A stretch of 64,000 nucleotides of DNA from Variovorax sp. 679 (GTDB lineage Bacteria; Pseudomonadota; Gammaproteobacteria; Burkholderiales; Burkholderiaceae_C), in assembly GCF_003952185.1 (NCBI RefSeq), contig NZ_RXFS01000005.1, forward strand, positions 464,296 through 528,295. The letters run 5' to 3'. Shown here in pieces: positions 36,419 to 43,843 of the stretch (the first letter of the stretch is position 1; each line of letters begins with the position of its first letter). Position numbers and translations under genes: made by a program. The notes beneath the pieces are model-generated. The model saw nothing but the letters and a program-made list of their open reading frames with translations, did no database searches and had not been told where the DNA came from.

Positions 36419-37318
36419 ATGAAAAAGATCCCCAGCCGGGCCACCTCCACCATCTCCGCGAAGCACGTGCTCGGACTCGTCGCCGCATTGACCGCGTCCG
36501 GCGCGGCCCTGGCGCAGACTGCAACGACCGACGCCGCAGCAGCGTCTGCGGCAGCTCCCGCCCAGAACCTGACGGGCAACGTGTCGATCACCACGAACTA
36601 CAAGTTCCGTGGCCAGGACCAGGACATGATCGGCAAGAACGACTACGCCAAGACCAAGGGCTTCAAGCCCGCCATCCAGGGCGGCCTGGACTACGCCTTC
36701 GGCGACAGCGGCTTCTACGTGGGCAACTGGAACTCCAGCGTCAACTGGCTCAAGGGCAACAGCATCGAGATGGACGTGTACGGCGGCTACAAGTTCAAGG
36801 CCGGCCCGCTGGACATGGACGTCGGTGCGCTCAGCTACATCTACCCGGGCAACTCCTCGGGCAACACCACCGAGCTGTACGTCGCGGGCACCTACGCCAA
36901 CGAAACCCTCGGCTCGTTCACCGCCAAGTACTCGCACACGGTGTCGAAGGACTACTTCAACTTTGCCGGCAACAAGGCCGGTTCGGGATTGAAGGGCACC
37001 AACACCGGCTACCTGAACCTGTCGTACAGCAAGGAGATCGTGCCCAAGGTCACGCTGAAGGCCGCGCTCGGCTACACGAGCCTGTCGAGCGACATCCGGA
37101 ACAACACGCCCTACAGGAGCTATGTCGACTACAGCATCGGCGCTTCGTACGATTTCGGCGGAGGCCTGTCGCTGACCGGTTCCGTGCAGGGAGCGAACAG
37201 GAAGAGCGCGTACAACACGGCGGCAGGACCGCTGTACGACTTCGGCTACTTCTCCACGCAACAGCAATATTCACCCAACAAGACGCGCTTCATCCTCACG
37301 TTGACGAAGACGCTCTGA
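36419..37318 (+). CDS. TorF-family (Gcw_chp) putative outer-membrane porin
   Basis: This 299-residue protein has a signal peptide ending GAALAQ. A short low-complexity linker is followed by a beta-barrel of amphipathic strands starting at NVSITTNYKFRGQDQDM and continuing through PAIQGGLDYAFGDSGFYVGNW and MDVYGGYKFKAGPLDMDVG, with a final strand ending FILTLTKTL. This is the TorF/Gcw_chp pattern (TIGR02001), whose solute is not known. It lies 124 bp downstream of kdpE and has its own promoter-like region with a KdpE-type direct repeat. That suggests an outer-membrane entry route induced during K+ limitation. ATG 36419 opens the signal peptide; the longer in-frame extension is not coding. Confidence 0.8.
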   Translation: MKKIPSRATSTISAKHVLGLVAALTASGAALAQTATTDAAAASAAAPAQNLTGNVSITTNYKFRGQDQDMIGKNDYAKTKGFKPAIQGGLDYAFGDSGFYVGNWNSSVNWLKGNSIEMDVYGGYKFKAGPLDMDVGALSYIYPGNSSGNTTELYVAGTYANETLGSFTAKYSHTVSKDYFNFAGNKAGSGLKGTNTGYLNLSYSKEIVPKVTLKAALGYTSLSSDIRNNTPYRSYVDYSIGASYDFGGGLSLTGSVQGANRKSAYNTAAGPLYDFGYFSTQQQYSPNKTRFILTLTKTL

Positions 37319-37641
37319 ACCTGAAGGCGACGGGCGCGCCATGGCGTGCCTTCGTGGATTCCATGCCTCCGGCAGAAACGATCTGGTTCCGCGCCGCGGC
37401 GTGGGTTCGGGTGGCTCGCGCCTTGCCGGACATGAGCCTGCATTGGTCCTGCTGCGGCACGCCCTTGCTCGATCCCGCACAGGAAAGACTTGAAAGCAGT
37501 GGCGATGCCGGGATCCTGCTGGCTTCCTGTGGCCATTGCGGGGCGCGCTGGCTGGGCATCGTCGCGGCGCACCGTGAAGCTCCGGAAGTCCTTGTGAACG
37601 CGCCCCTGCAAGTCGCAAATGCCCGGGTACCAGCCGCGATT
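37319..37641. other. Intergenic stretch after the porin; possible weak ORF only
   Basis: No convincing gene fills this 323-bp stretch. On the plus strand a frame beginning near 37363 carries HWSCCGTPLLDP and LASCGHCGARWLGIV, which resembles a small zinc-ribbon-like segment. It has no stop before the next gene and runs through the promoter region, so I do not call it. No terminator with a T-run is visible after the porin. Confidence 0.4.
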
Positions 37642-37690
37642 TTTACGCGGCATTTCTATCTCCGGCTGCATTGTTTACACCGTTTTCACA
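37642..37690 (+). promoter_or_regulatory. Candidate double KdpE operator upstream of the 37739 gene
   Basis: Two direct repeats are present: TTTACG-N5-TTTCTA (37642-37658) and TTTACA-N5-TTCACA (37674-37690). The second is followed by CGCCGCTCCC, matching GGCCGCTCCC at the kdp operator; over 19 bases the two sites differ at three positions. A GATACT -10-like element begins 11 bp after the site. Confidence 0.6.
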
Positions 37691-37738
37691 CGCCGCTCCC
37701 GATACTGAGGGCGTGTTCTTTTCCATTGCAGGAACTTC

Positions 37739-38083
37739 ATGGCTTACGCCGCTTATCGGGAATATGCAGGCACCGTGCGTGCCAGGTGCGAGACGACTTT
37801 CAAGGTGCTCGATGTCACGGTGCCATCGGTGGACGCGTGCCGCGTCCGGCGCGGCATCGCCGCATGCAAGGGCGCCGGCGTATTGCGCTGCGAACCCCTG
37901 ATGCGCGTGAATGCAACCTGCGAGAGCGGCGCTCCGCGCGCCCGCCTCCTGATCCGCCTGCCGCTGGCGAGCTATGCCTGCGTGATGCACTGCCTTCTCG
38001 AATGCGCGCCCGATGGGGAAATAGGCCACCTCACGAGCTGGCGCGAACATCTCCAGCGCTACGGCATCGCCAATGGCGGCTGA
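37739..38083 (+). CDS. Unknown 114-residue protein, first gene of a KdpE-box unit
   Basis: This cytoplasmic-looking protein starts at MAYAAYREYAGTVRARCE with a CAGGA ribosome-binding site. It has six cysteines, among them RCE, ACRV, ACKGAG, RCEP and TCE, a density unusual for a cytoplasmic protein; several occur near basic residues. I do not recognise a family. Its end overlaps the DUF1826 gene by 11 bases, so the two are co-translated. The upstream KdpE-like boxes suggest induction by low K+, and the cysteines would suit metal or redox binding. Both ideas are inference. Confidence 0.6.
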   Translation: MAYAAYREYAGTVRARCETTFKVLDVTVPSVDACRVRRGIAACKGAGVLRCEPLMRVNATCESGAPRARLLIRLPLASYACVMHCLLECAPDGEIGHLTSWREHLQRYGIANGG

Positions 38084-38921
38084 ACTGGAGGGAGCGCTCG
38101 CCGACTCGGCGATAGCTCCCGGCCGGACGCTCGTCCGCGGCTGCCCGAACCGGGCTGCGCCGTCGGGGCTTCCGGGTGGCGCAAGACCCCGGGCAGATTC
38201 GCGATCTTTCGCCGCGAAGCCGGTTGCGCCGGCAAACCGGCAGGAAGCATCGCGGCTTCGGCAGCCGCCGGAGGTCCTGCTGGGCGAAGAGATCGATGTG
38301 CTGGAGCGCATCCTCGAACCGGGCGTGAGCCTTGCGCTGTGGAATCGCGCACAGCAGGCACCCATAGCGGCATGGCTGGACGCCTTGCCCCTGGCCAGGC
38401 ATCCCACGGCCCGGCTGCAATTGCGCGCAGCCGATGCCGCAACCGCGCTGCACGCGGCATGCAAGGCGTCGCGCACGCCGGCCGGACCCGAGCGGGATGC
38501 GCTCGTGGCAGACATCGACATGCTGGTCACGCGCTTTGCGCTGATCACCGGAAGCCCCCGGGTGGATCTGGCGCTGCAGGTCCGCGACCGCGATGCCGAT
38601 GAAGACTGGCACACCGAATGTGCCGGCCGGCATCTGCTGTGCAGCTACAGCGGCCTGGGCATGGAGTGGGTGGCATCCCGCCATGCAGGCGCGGCGTTGC
38701 GGGCACCGAAGGGCTTCGCAGGCCCTTTCGAGCGCATGCCGCTTCAGGCGGTTGCGCTCCTGCAAGGCCGCAGCGTGGATGCCGGTGGCTGTGAGCGGGG
38801 GCTTGTGCACCGTTCGCCGCAATTGGGCAACGCCTGGTCGCATCGCTTCGTGCTGCGTCTCGGCGAACTGCGCCAGGAGCGTGCGCATCTTCACGATGAT
38901 TTCCGGTGCCGGCAGCAATGA
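38073..38921 (+). CDS. DUF1826-family protein
   Basis: The last 190 of its 282 residues match the DUF1826 pattern. VTRFALITGSPRVDLALQVRD is followed by WHTECAGRHLLCSYSGLGMEW, in which the His and Cys replace the usual pair, then by PLQAVALLQGRSVD and a final GLVHRSPQLGNAWSHRFVLRLGEL. Family members often accompany zinc-homeostasis genes, but none is nearby here. The first 60 residues are proline- and arginine-rich and may be disordered. It overlaps the upstream cysteine-rich gene by 11 bases. No signal peptide is seen. Confidence 0.75.
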   Translation: MAAELEGALADSAIAPGRTLVRGCPNRAAPSGLPGGARPRADSRSFAAKPVAPANRQEASRLRQPPEVLLGEEIDVLERILEPGVSLALWNRAQQAPIAAWLDALPLARHPTARLQLRAADAATALHAACKASRTPAGPERDALVADIDMLVTRFALITGSPRVDLALQVRDRDADEDWHTECAGRHLLCSYSGLGMEWVASRHAGAALRAPKGFAGPFERMPLQAVALLQGRSVDAGGCERGLVHRSPQLGNAWSHRFVLRLGELRQERAHLHDDFRCRQQ

Positions 38922-39022
38922 AGGCGCATTCCGGGCCGAAGTCGCCCGCGCGATTTCCGCTTCTTCCTGACTGCGGCGTACGGTCCGCGGCAGAAGTTCC
39001 GGTCCCGGCTCAACCCTGCGTC

Positions 39023-39142
39023 CTGAAGATCGACGTGCCGATCGAACTCCCGCCCGTGGGCATCATCGCGCTGCACGGCCGTTCGCAGACGCCGGCCAGC
39101 CAGCTGCTGATGGGCTGCCTGCGAAAGGTCACGCCGCAACAG
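39023..39142 (+). pseudogene. Remnant of a LysR-type regulator C-terminus
   Basis: The translation of this stretch reads LKIDVPIELPPVGIIALHGR followed by SQTPASQLLMGCLRKV. This is the characteristic last segment of LTTR effector domains, usually written as ELPPRPVGIVTLKGR..SPAAQLF..CLR. No start codon, helix-turn-helix or upstream effector domain precedes it, and a stop in the same frame lies shortly upstream. I read it as a relic of a deleted regulator between the DUF1826 gene and the stress-protein gene. Confidence 0.5.
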
Positions 39143-39153
39143 GTGCGCGATCG

Positions 39154-39600
39154 TCAGCGCAGCACCAGCACCGGAATGTGCGAGTGCGTCAGCACGTGCA
39201 GCGTCTCGCTGCCCATCAGCAGGCGCGCGAGGCTGCGGCGTCCGTGCGAGGCCATCACGATCAGGTCGCACTGCTGGTTCTTGGCTGTCGTGATGATGGC
39301 CTCGGCCACCTGGTTCGACCGCATGACGATGGCCTGGGCGCTGCGCACGCCCTTGGCGAGCGCGGTGGACGTCACCCTGTCGACCAGCTGCTGCGCGGCC
39401 CGGTCGGTGTGCGCCTGCGATTCCTGGATGTCGCGCTGGCTCAGCATCATCGAGCCTTCGAAGTAGCCGACCGGCTCGATGTGGGCGACGGTGACGCTCA
39501 CCAGGTCCGCATTGGTCAGCAGGGCCAGGTCGATGGCGGCCTTGACCGCCTGCTCCGACAGCGCCGAGCCGTCGGTTGCGACAAGAACACGCTTGTACAT
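39154..39600 (-). CDS. Universal stress protein, UspA family
   Basis: This 148-residue single-domain Usp has the N-terminal strand MYKRVLVATDGSALSEQAVK with the ATP-contacting Asp and the C-terminal loop MASHGRRSLARLLMGSETLH, an approximate G-x9-GS nucleotide motif, ending HIPVLVLR. The start is MYKRVLVATDG; the frame extends 13 residues upstream through the ribosome-binding site. Such proteins bind ATP and accumulate in stress or growth arrest. It is transcribed opposite to the neighbouring FlxA-like gene. Confidence 0.88.
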   Translation of the reverse strand: MYKRVLVATDGSALSEQAVKAAIDLALLTNADLVSVTVAHIEPVGYFEGSMMLSQRDIQESQAHTDRAAQQLVDRVTSTALAKGVRSAQAIVMRSNQVAEAIITTAKNQQCDLIVMASHGRRSLARLLMGSETLHVLTHSHIPVLVLR

Positions 39601-39745
39601 GGCAGGCTCCTTGGCCCCCGGCACCGCGGGTGCCCACACTTCAGTCTAGTTCGCGATCGCGGCCATGCAAGCCGGGGCGGGCTACCCTTCATTTTTCGCG
39701 CCGGCTGCCGATAACTCGTGCTCGTACACGACAAGGAGGATCGAA

Positions 39746-40093
39746 ATGGTGAATGCCATCGGTGCAACCGGCAGCGCGAGAAGCGGGGGCGACGTGAACG
39801 CCGAGATCGCGAAGATCCAGCGCCAGATCACGGCGACGCAGAAGCAGATCAAGGAGACGCAGGGCCTGCTGCTCAGCACGCCCGAAGGCGAGGCGCGCAA
39901 GATGGTCCAGCAGCAGCTTCAGGCGCTGGCGGCCCAGCTGGCCATGCTGCAGCAGCAGATGAACGCCTTGCGCATGGGCGCCGTCCAGAAGAGCGCCATG
40001 GCGTCGATGGAAGAAAGCGCCACTGCCTCGCAGCGCTCCGGCAACGGCAGCCGCAACGGTTCCATCGGAGGCATCGTGGACGTGGAGGCCTGA
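39746..40093 (+). CDS. FlxA-like coiled-coil protein
   Basis: This 115-residue protein starts at MVNAIGATG with a perfect AAGGAGG ribosome-binding site. A coiled coil of Gln/Glu/Lys-rich heptads covers about residues 18-85 (AEIAKIQRQITATQKQIKE, QLQALAAQLAMLQQQMNAL). It is followed by a Ser/Asn/Gly-rich tail. This is the FlxA-like (PF14282) pattern; the family has no firm function, and E. coli flxA is under flagellar sigma factor control. No flagellar genes are nearby. The strong ribosome-binding site suggests high expression. Confidence 0.7.
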   Translation: MVNAIGATGSARSGGDVNAEIAKIQRQITATQKQIKETQGLLLSTPEGEARKMVQQQLQALAAQLAMLQQQMNALRMGAVQKSAMASMEESATASQRSGNGSRNGSIGGIVDVEA

Positions 40094-40094
40094 C

Positions 40095-40643
40095 TCAGCC
40101 CCCGCGTTCGGGCCACCGGTGCCGCGTGCCGCCGGAGCGCCGGTCGGCCTTCTCCGCCACCACCCCTTGCGCGAGGAGCTGTTCCCCGCGCTGTTCCAGG
40201 TGTTGCAGGCAGCGCAGGAAGGCATCCACGTCCGCGGGCGCGATGCCTTCCAGCAGCTCGGTGTTGAGCCCGGCGATGCGAGGGAACAGCCCGCCGAACA
40301 GCTGCTGGCCCGAAGCGCTCAGCCGCACATGCACCTCGCGCCGGTCCTCTGCGTTCTGGCGCCGGTGCACCAGTTTCTTCTCGACCAGGCTGCGCAGCCC
40401 GCGCGAGGTGCGCACCCGGTCCAGGTGCAGGTGCGCGGCCAGCGCCGACGAGGTCATCTCGCCCTCCTGCGCGAGCGTGGCGATCATTCCCCACTCGCGG
40501 CGCGTGATGCCGAAGCCCCCCTCGACCAGCCGCGTCGCCATGCCGCTGCCCGCGCGCACGGCGCGCGCCATGCGGTAGAGCAGCAGGTCGTCCAGGGAAC
40601 GGGGCGTGCGCAACGCTCCTGCGTCGGGAAAGGCTTGTTGCAT
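40095..40643 (-). CDS. MarR-family transcriptional regulator
   Basis: This 182-residue winged-helix regulator has GITRREWGMIATLAQEGE, ALAAHLHLDRVRTSRGLRSL and the wing HRRQNAEDRREVHVRLSASG. Flanking helices form the dimer domain. It starts at MQQAFPDAG (ATG 40643); the open frame continues 66 codons into the promoter region and is not coding. It is divergent from the Bug receptor at 40832, with about 190 bp between starts that contain a TTGAT-N7-ATCAA palindrome, a plausible operator for control of both genes. The ligand is probably a small carboxylate or aromatic acid. Confidence 0.85.
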   Translation of the reverse strand: MQQAFPDAGALRTPRSLDDLLLYRMARAVRAGSGMATRLVEGGFGITRREWGMIATLAQEGEMTSSALAAHLHLDRVRTSRGLRSLVEKKLVHRRQNAEDRREVHVRLSASGQQLFGGLFPRIAGLNTELLEGIAPADVDAFLRCLQHLEQRGEQLLAQGVVAEKADRRSGGTRHRWPERGG

Positions 40644-40694
40644 ACGGATGGTGGAGGGACCGGAGGAGTGTGGTTCGCCCGCCTCGGCGGGCAG

Positions 40695-40711
40695 TTGATG
40701 GATTAGATCAA
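40695..40711. promoter_or_regulatory. Probable MarR operator
   Basis: TTGAT-N7-ATCAA is a 17-bp inverted repeat between the divergent MarR and Bug genes, the classic MarR-site shape. A second short palindrome, ATACGTAT, lies at 40722-40729. Confidence 0.5.
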
Positions 40712-40831
40712 CTGTTTGCCCATACGTATAAACCAGTAACAAATTTGAACGAGCGGAAACAGTCTTGGCGCGCGATTTTCGCCGTGAAACCCGCGCCTTC
40801 CCGTTCACGACCACTGTCCGCAGGAGATCCG

Positions 40832-41818
40832 ATGCCCGCACTTCTTTCCAGGCGCAAGCTCATCGTGGCAGGAGCCACGGCCCTTGCCGCCTGCGCTCCC
40901 CTGGCTCACGCCCAGGCGCCCGCCGCGCTGGACGGGGGGCCGCTCACCCTCGTGGTCGGCTACGCGCCGGGCGGCAGCACCGACCGCATCGCGCGGCTGA
41001 TCGCCGAGCGGCTCGGGCCGAAGCTCGGCGTCGCGGTGAGCGTGGAGAACCGCCCGGGCGAGGGCGGACGGCTCGCGGCCAAGGAAGTGAAGCGCGCGTC
41101 CGCAGGACAGAACGTGCTGATGCTGGGCAACCCCGCCGTGATGGTGGTCGCGCCGCTGGTGTTCAAGGACGCGGGCTACGACCCCGACAAGGACTTCGTG
41201 CCCGTCTCGCAGGTCAGCAGCTACGACTTCGCGCTGGCGGTCGGCCAGAAGCTCCAGCTCGACCGAGCGATGTTCCTGGTGGGCCGGCTCTGGGCGCATC
41301 CGGAAGAGGCCGTGTTCGGCGTGCCCGCCACCGGCAGCCTGCCTCACTTCTTCGGCCTGATGGTGGGCGACGCGCTTAGCGTGCAGCCGCAGATCAAGGG
41401 CTACGGCGGCTCGGCGCCGCTGGCGGCCGACCTGAGCGGCGGCAGCCTGCCGATCGCCATCGACACGCTCGACTCGCTCTATCCGCAGCACGTGGCCGGC
41501 AAGATCCGCATCCTCGCCACCTCGGGCAAGAAGCGCGCGAGCTTCGCGCCCAACATCCCGATCTTCCGCGAGGCCGGCATGAAGATCGACGCCGACGGCT
41601 GGAACACCTTCTTCGCGCCCAGCTCGATGGCGCCGGCCAGGGTGCAGTTGCTGGCCAACTCGATCCGCGACGTCATGAAAGACCCGGGCCTGCAGAAGGC
41701 GGCCGACGCGCTCTTCATCACGCCGGTGGTCAGCAACGCGGCCGAGACCGCGCAGATGCTGAAGACCTATCGCGCGCAGTGGGAGCCGGTGGTTCGCCGC
41801 TCAGGCTTCCAGCCTTGA
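40832..41818 (+). CDS. Bug/TctC-like periplasmic solute-binding protein, divergent member
   Basis: This 328-residue receptor has a signal peptide ending PLAHAQ and a tandem Arg (SRRKL), which makes Tat export possible. Family blocks: LTLVVGYAPGGSTDRIARLIAERLG, VSVENRPGEGGRLAAKEVKRA and IKGYGGSAPLAADLSGG. The region around residues 95-130 differs from the usual PDGYTLL motif, so ligand specificity may be unusual. CAGGAG lies eight bases upstream of ATG 40832. It is divergent from the MarR gene and followed by an inverted-repeat element. No TctAB subunits are encoded nearby. Confidence 0.8.
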   Translation: MPALLSRRKLIVAGATALAACAPLAHAQAPAALDGGPLTLVVGYAPGGSTDRIARLIAERLGPKLGVAVSVENRPGEGGRLAAKEVKRASAGQNVLMLGNPAVMVVAPLVFKDAGYDPDKDFVPVSQVSSYDFALAVGQKLQLDRAMFLVGRLWAHPEEAVFGVPATGSLPHFFGLMVGDALSVQPQIKGYGGSAPLAADLSGGSLPIAIDTLDSLYPQHVAGKIRILATSGKKRASFAPNIPIFREAGMKIDADGWNTFFAPSSMAPARVQLLANSIRDVMKDPGLQKAADALFITPVVSNAAETAQMLKTYRAQWEPVVRRSGFQP

Positions 41819-41819
41819 T

Positions 41820-41918
41820 ACTCCCCCAGGCTTCGCGCACTTCGTGTCGCTTCGCCTACCCCCTCGCCGGGGGCGACACCTGCGGCCCGGCGGAGCCGGT
41901 TCCGCGGTGTCCTGCGAA
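41820..41918 (+). repeat. Intergenic repeat element, copy A
   Basis: This 99-bp sequence recurs in reverse orientation at 46848-46948 with about 95% identity. It contains a CCCCC-TCGC-CGGGGG-type hairpin and lies between the convergent ends of the Bug and tarD genes, so it may act as a bidirectional terminator. Similar sequences seem common at gene ends in Comamonadaceae, as far as I recall. Confidence 0.8.
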
Positions 41919-41932
41919 TGGACCGGGCCTGT

Positions 41933-43099
41933 TCAGGCGGCGAGGGCTCGCATCTCGGCGATGAGATCGGCTTTGCCTTCGAAGCCGATGCCGGGCAGCG
42001 GCGGCAGGGTGACGTAGCCGTTGTCGACCTTCACGCCGTCGGGGAAGCCGCCGTAGGGCTGGAACAGGTCGGGGTAGCTCTCGTTGCCGCCGAGACCGAG
42101 GCCGGCCGCGATGGCCAGCGACATCTGGTGGCCGCCGTGCGGAATGCAGCGCGAGGGCGACCAGCCGTTCTCCTTCAGCATGTCGAGCGTGCGCAGGTAC
42201 TCCACGAGGCCGTAGCTCAGCGCGCAGTCGAACTGCAGCCAGTCGCGGTCGGGGCGCATGCCGCCGTGGCGGATGAGGTTGCGCGCGTCCTGCATCGAGA
42301 AGAGGTTCTCGCCCGTGGCCATCGGGCCGGCGTACACCTCGCCGAGCTTGGCCTGCAGCTCGTAGTCGAGCGGGTCGCCGGCTTCCTCGTACCAGAAGAG
42401 CGGGTATTGCGATAGCGCGCGGCCGTAGTCGACGGCCGTCTGCAGGTCGAAGCGGCCGTTGGCGTCCACCGCGAGCTGCTGGCCGGGGCCGAGGATCTTC
42501 AGCACCGACTCGATGCGCTCGCAGTCTTCGGCGAGCGAGGCGCCGCCGATCTTCATCTTCACCACCGAGTAGCCGCGCTCCAGGTAGCTGGTCATCTCGC
42601 GCTGCAGGCCTTCGAGGCCCTTGCCGGGGTAGTAGTAGCCGCCGGCCGCGTAGACGAACACGCGCGGGTCGGGCTTGCCGGTGCCGTAGCGCTCGGCCAG
42701 CAGCTGGTAGAGCGGCTTGCCTGCGATCTTGGCGGTGGCGTCCCACACGGCCATGTCGATGGTGCCCACGGCCACCGAGCGCTCGCCGTGGCCGCCGGGC
42801 TTCTCGTTGATCATCATGCGGGCCCAGATCCTGTGCGGATCGAGGTTGTCGCCGGTCTCGTCGAGCAGCGACGCGGGCTCGGCCTCCAGCAGGCGAGGCA
42901 GGAAGCGCTCGCGGATCAGGCCGCCCTGGCCGTAGCGGCCATTGGAGTTGAAGCCGTAGCCGACGACGGGCTTGCCGTCGCGGATCACGTCGGTGACCAC
43001 GGCCACGAGGCTCAGGGTCATCTTCGAGAAGTCGATGTAGGCGTTGCGGATGTCCGACTTGATGGGGCGGGTGGATTCGAGGATGTTGACGATTTTCAT
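41933..43099 (-). CDS. tarD: D(-)-tartrate dehydratase, enolase superfamily
   Basis: This 388-residue enzyme closely follows the Bradyrhizobium TarD pattern: SDIRNAYIDFSKMTLSLVAV, VVGYGFNSNGRYGQGGLIRE, NEKPGGHGERSVAVGTIDMA, catalytic Lys region VVKMKIGG, DANGRF for metal binding, and IPHGGHQM with the second catalytic base His. It dehydrates D-tartrate to oxaloacetate. With an SDR, a Bug receptor, a DapA-like enzyme and a LysR regulator it forms a locus enclosed by inverted repeats. Family members that act on other acid sugars exist, but these motifs are those of tartrate dehydratase. Confidence 0.92.
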   Translation of the reverse strand: MKIVNILESTRPIKSDIRNAYIDFSKMTLSLVAVVTDVIRDGKPVVGYGFNSNGRYGQGGLIRERFLPRLLEAEPASLLDETGDNLDPHRIWARMMINEKPGGHGERSVAVGTIDMAVWDATAKIAGKPLYQLLAERYGTGKPDPRVFVYAAGGYYYPGKGLEGLQREMTSYLERGYSVVKMKIGGASLAEDCERIESVLKILGPGQQLAVDANGRFDLQTAVDYGRALSQYPLFWYEEAGDPLDYELQAKLGEVYAGPMATGENLFSMQDARNLIRHGGMRPDRDWLQFDCALSYGLVEYLRTLDMLKENGWSPSRCIPHGGHQMSLAIAAGLGLGGNESYPDLFQPYGGFPDGVKVDNGYVTLPPLPGIGFEGKADLIAEMRALAA

Positions 43100-43132
43100 G
43101 GTCGGGTTCCGGGGTGAGAGGGAGTGAAAAAT

Positions 43133-43843
43133 TCAGCGGTGCAGCGACGAGCCGCCGCAGATGGCGACGTCCTGCCCCGTGATGGCCGCTGCCTGCGGCG
43201 AGAGAAGAAAGCCCACGAGCGCGGCGATCTCCCCGGGCTGGATCAGCCGGCCGATCGGCGGCATGCGCGGCGCGCTGCCCGCGCGGGCCGGGTCCTGCAG
43301 CATCGAGGTCTGCGTCGCGCCGGGCGACACCACGTTGACGGTCACGCCCTGCGCCGCGACCTCTGCCGCCCAGCTTCGCGCGAGCGCGATCAGCGCGGCC
43401 TTGGTCGCGGCGTACTGGCCGCGACCGGGCAGGCCCTGCGCGACGCGACTGCCGACGAACACCACACGGCCCCTGCCGCGCGCGGCCATCGCGGGCACGA
43501 GCGCGTCGGCCAGGCGCGTGGCCGCGTCGACGTGCAGGCGCCACATGAGCTCGCCGCCTGCGTGGTCGAGCGAGCCCAGTTCACCGACGCGCAGCACGCC
43601 GGCTGCGTGCACCAGTGCATCGGCGTCCTGGAGTGCAGCGGCTGCGCGCGCGATGGCACCGGTGTCGCACAGGTCCACGGCTGCGTGCGTGAAACCAGCG
43701 TGGGAGGAAAGCGTCGGCGGTGCAAGGTCGACGCCGCTCACGCGCCAGCCCGCTTCCAGCAGATGCGAGGCGATGGCGCGGCCGATGCCGCCGCTGCTGC
43801 CCGTCACCACCGCATGCGGCGCCGTGGTGGCCTCATTCGACAT
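43133..43843 (-). CDS. Short-chain dehydrogenase of the tartrate locus
   Basis: This 236-residue SDR has the cofactor motif VTGSSGGIGRA, HAAGVLRVG in place of the NNAG segment, Ser in VFVGSRVAQG, and Tyr-x3-Lys in YAATKAAL. It starts at MSNEATTAPHAV and overlaps the Bug gene by 11 bases, so it is in the tarD operon. The substrate is unknown; a hydroxy-acid or sugar-acid step next to tartrate breakdown is plausible. The catalytic residues are intact. Confidence 0.8.
   Translation of the reverse strand: MSNEATTAPHAVVTGSSGGIGRAIASHLLEAGWRVSGVDLAPPTLSSHAGFTHAAVDLCDTGAIARAAAALQDADALVHAAGVLRVGELGSLDHAGGELMWRLHVDAATRLADALVPAMAARGRGRVVFVGSRVAQGLPGRGQYAATKAALIALARSWAAEVAAQGVTVNVVSPGATQTSMLQDPARAGSAPRMPPIGRLIQPGEIAALVGFLLSPQAAAITGQDVAICGGSSLHR

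Noticed and set aside
37363..38115. Plus-strand frame with a CysCys...CxxC zinc-ribbon-like segment after the porin
   Set aside because: It runs through the KdpE-like boxes and the next gene without a stop, and its second half is only the shadow of the 37739 gene. It was not called as a gene.
38906..39466. 186-codon plus-strand frame over the LysR remnant and the usp gene
   Set aside because: Only 39023-39142 resembles a protein family; the rest is antisense to the stress protein gene.
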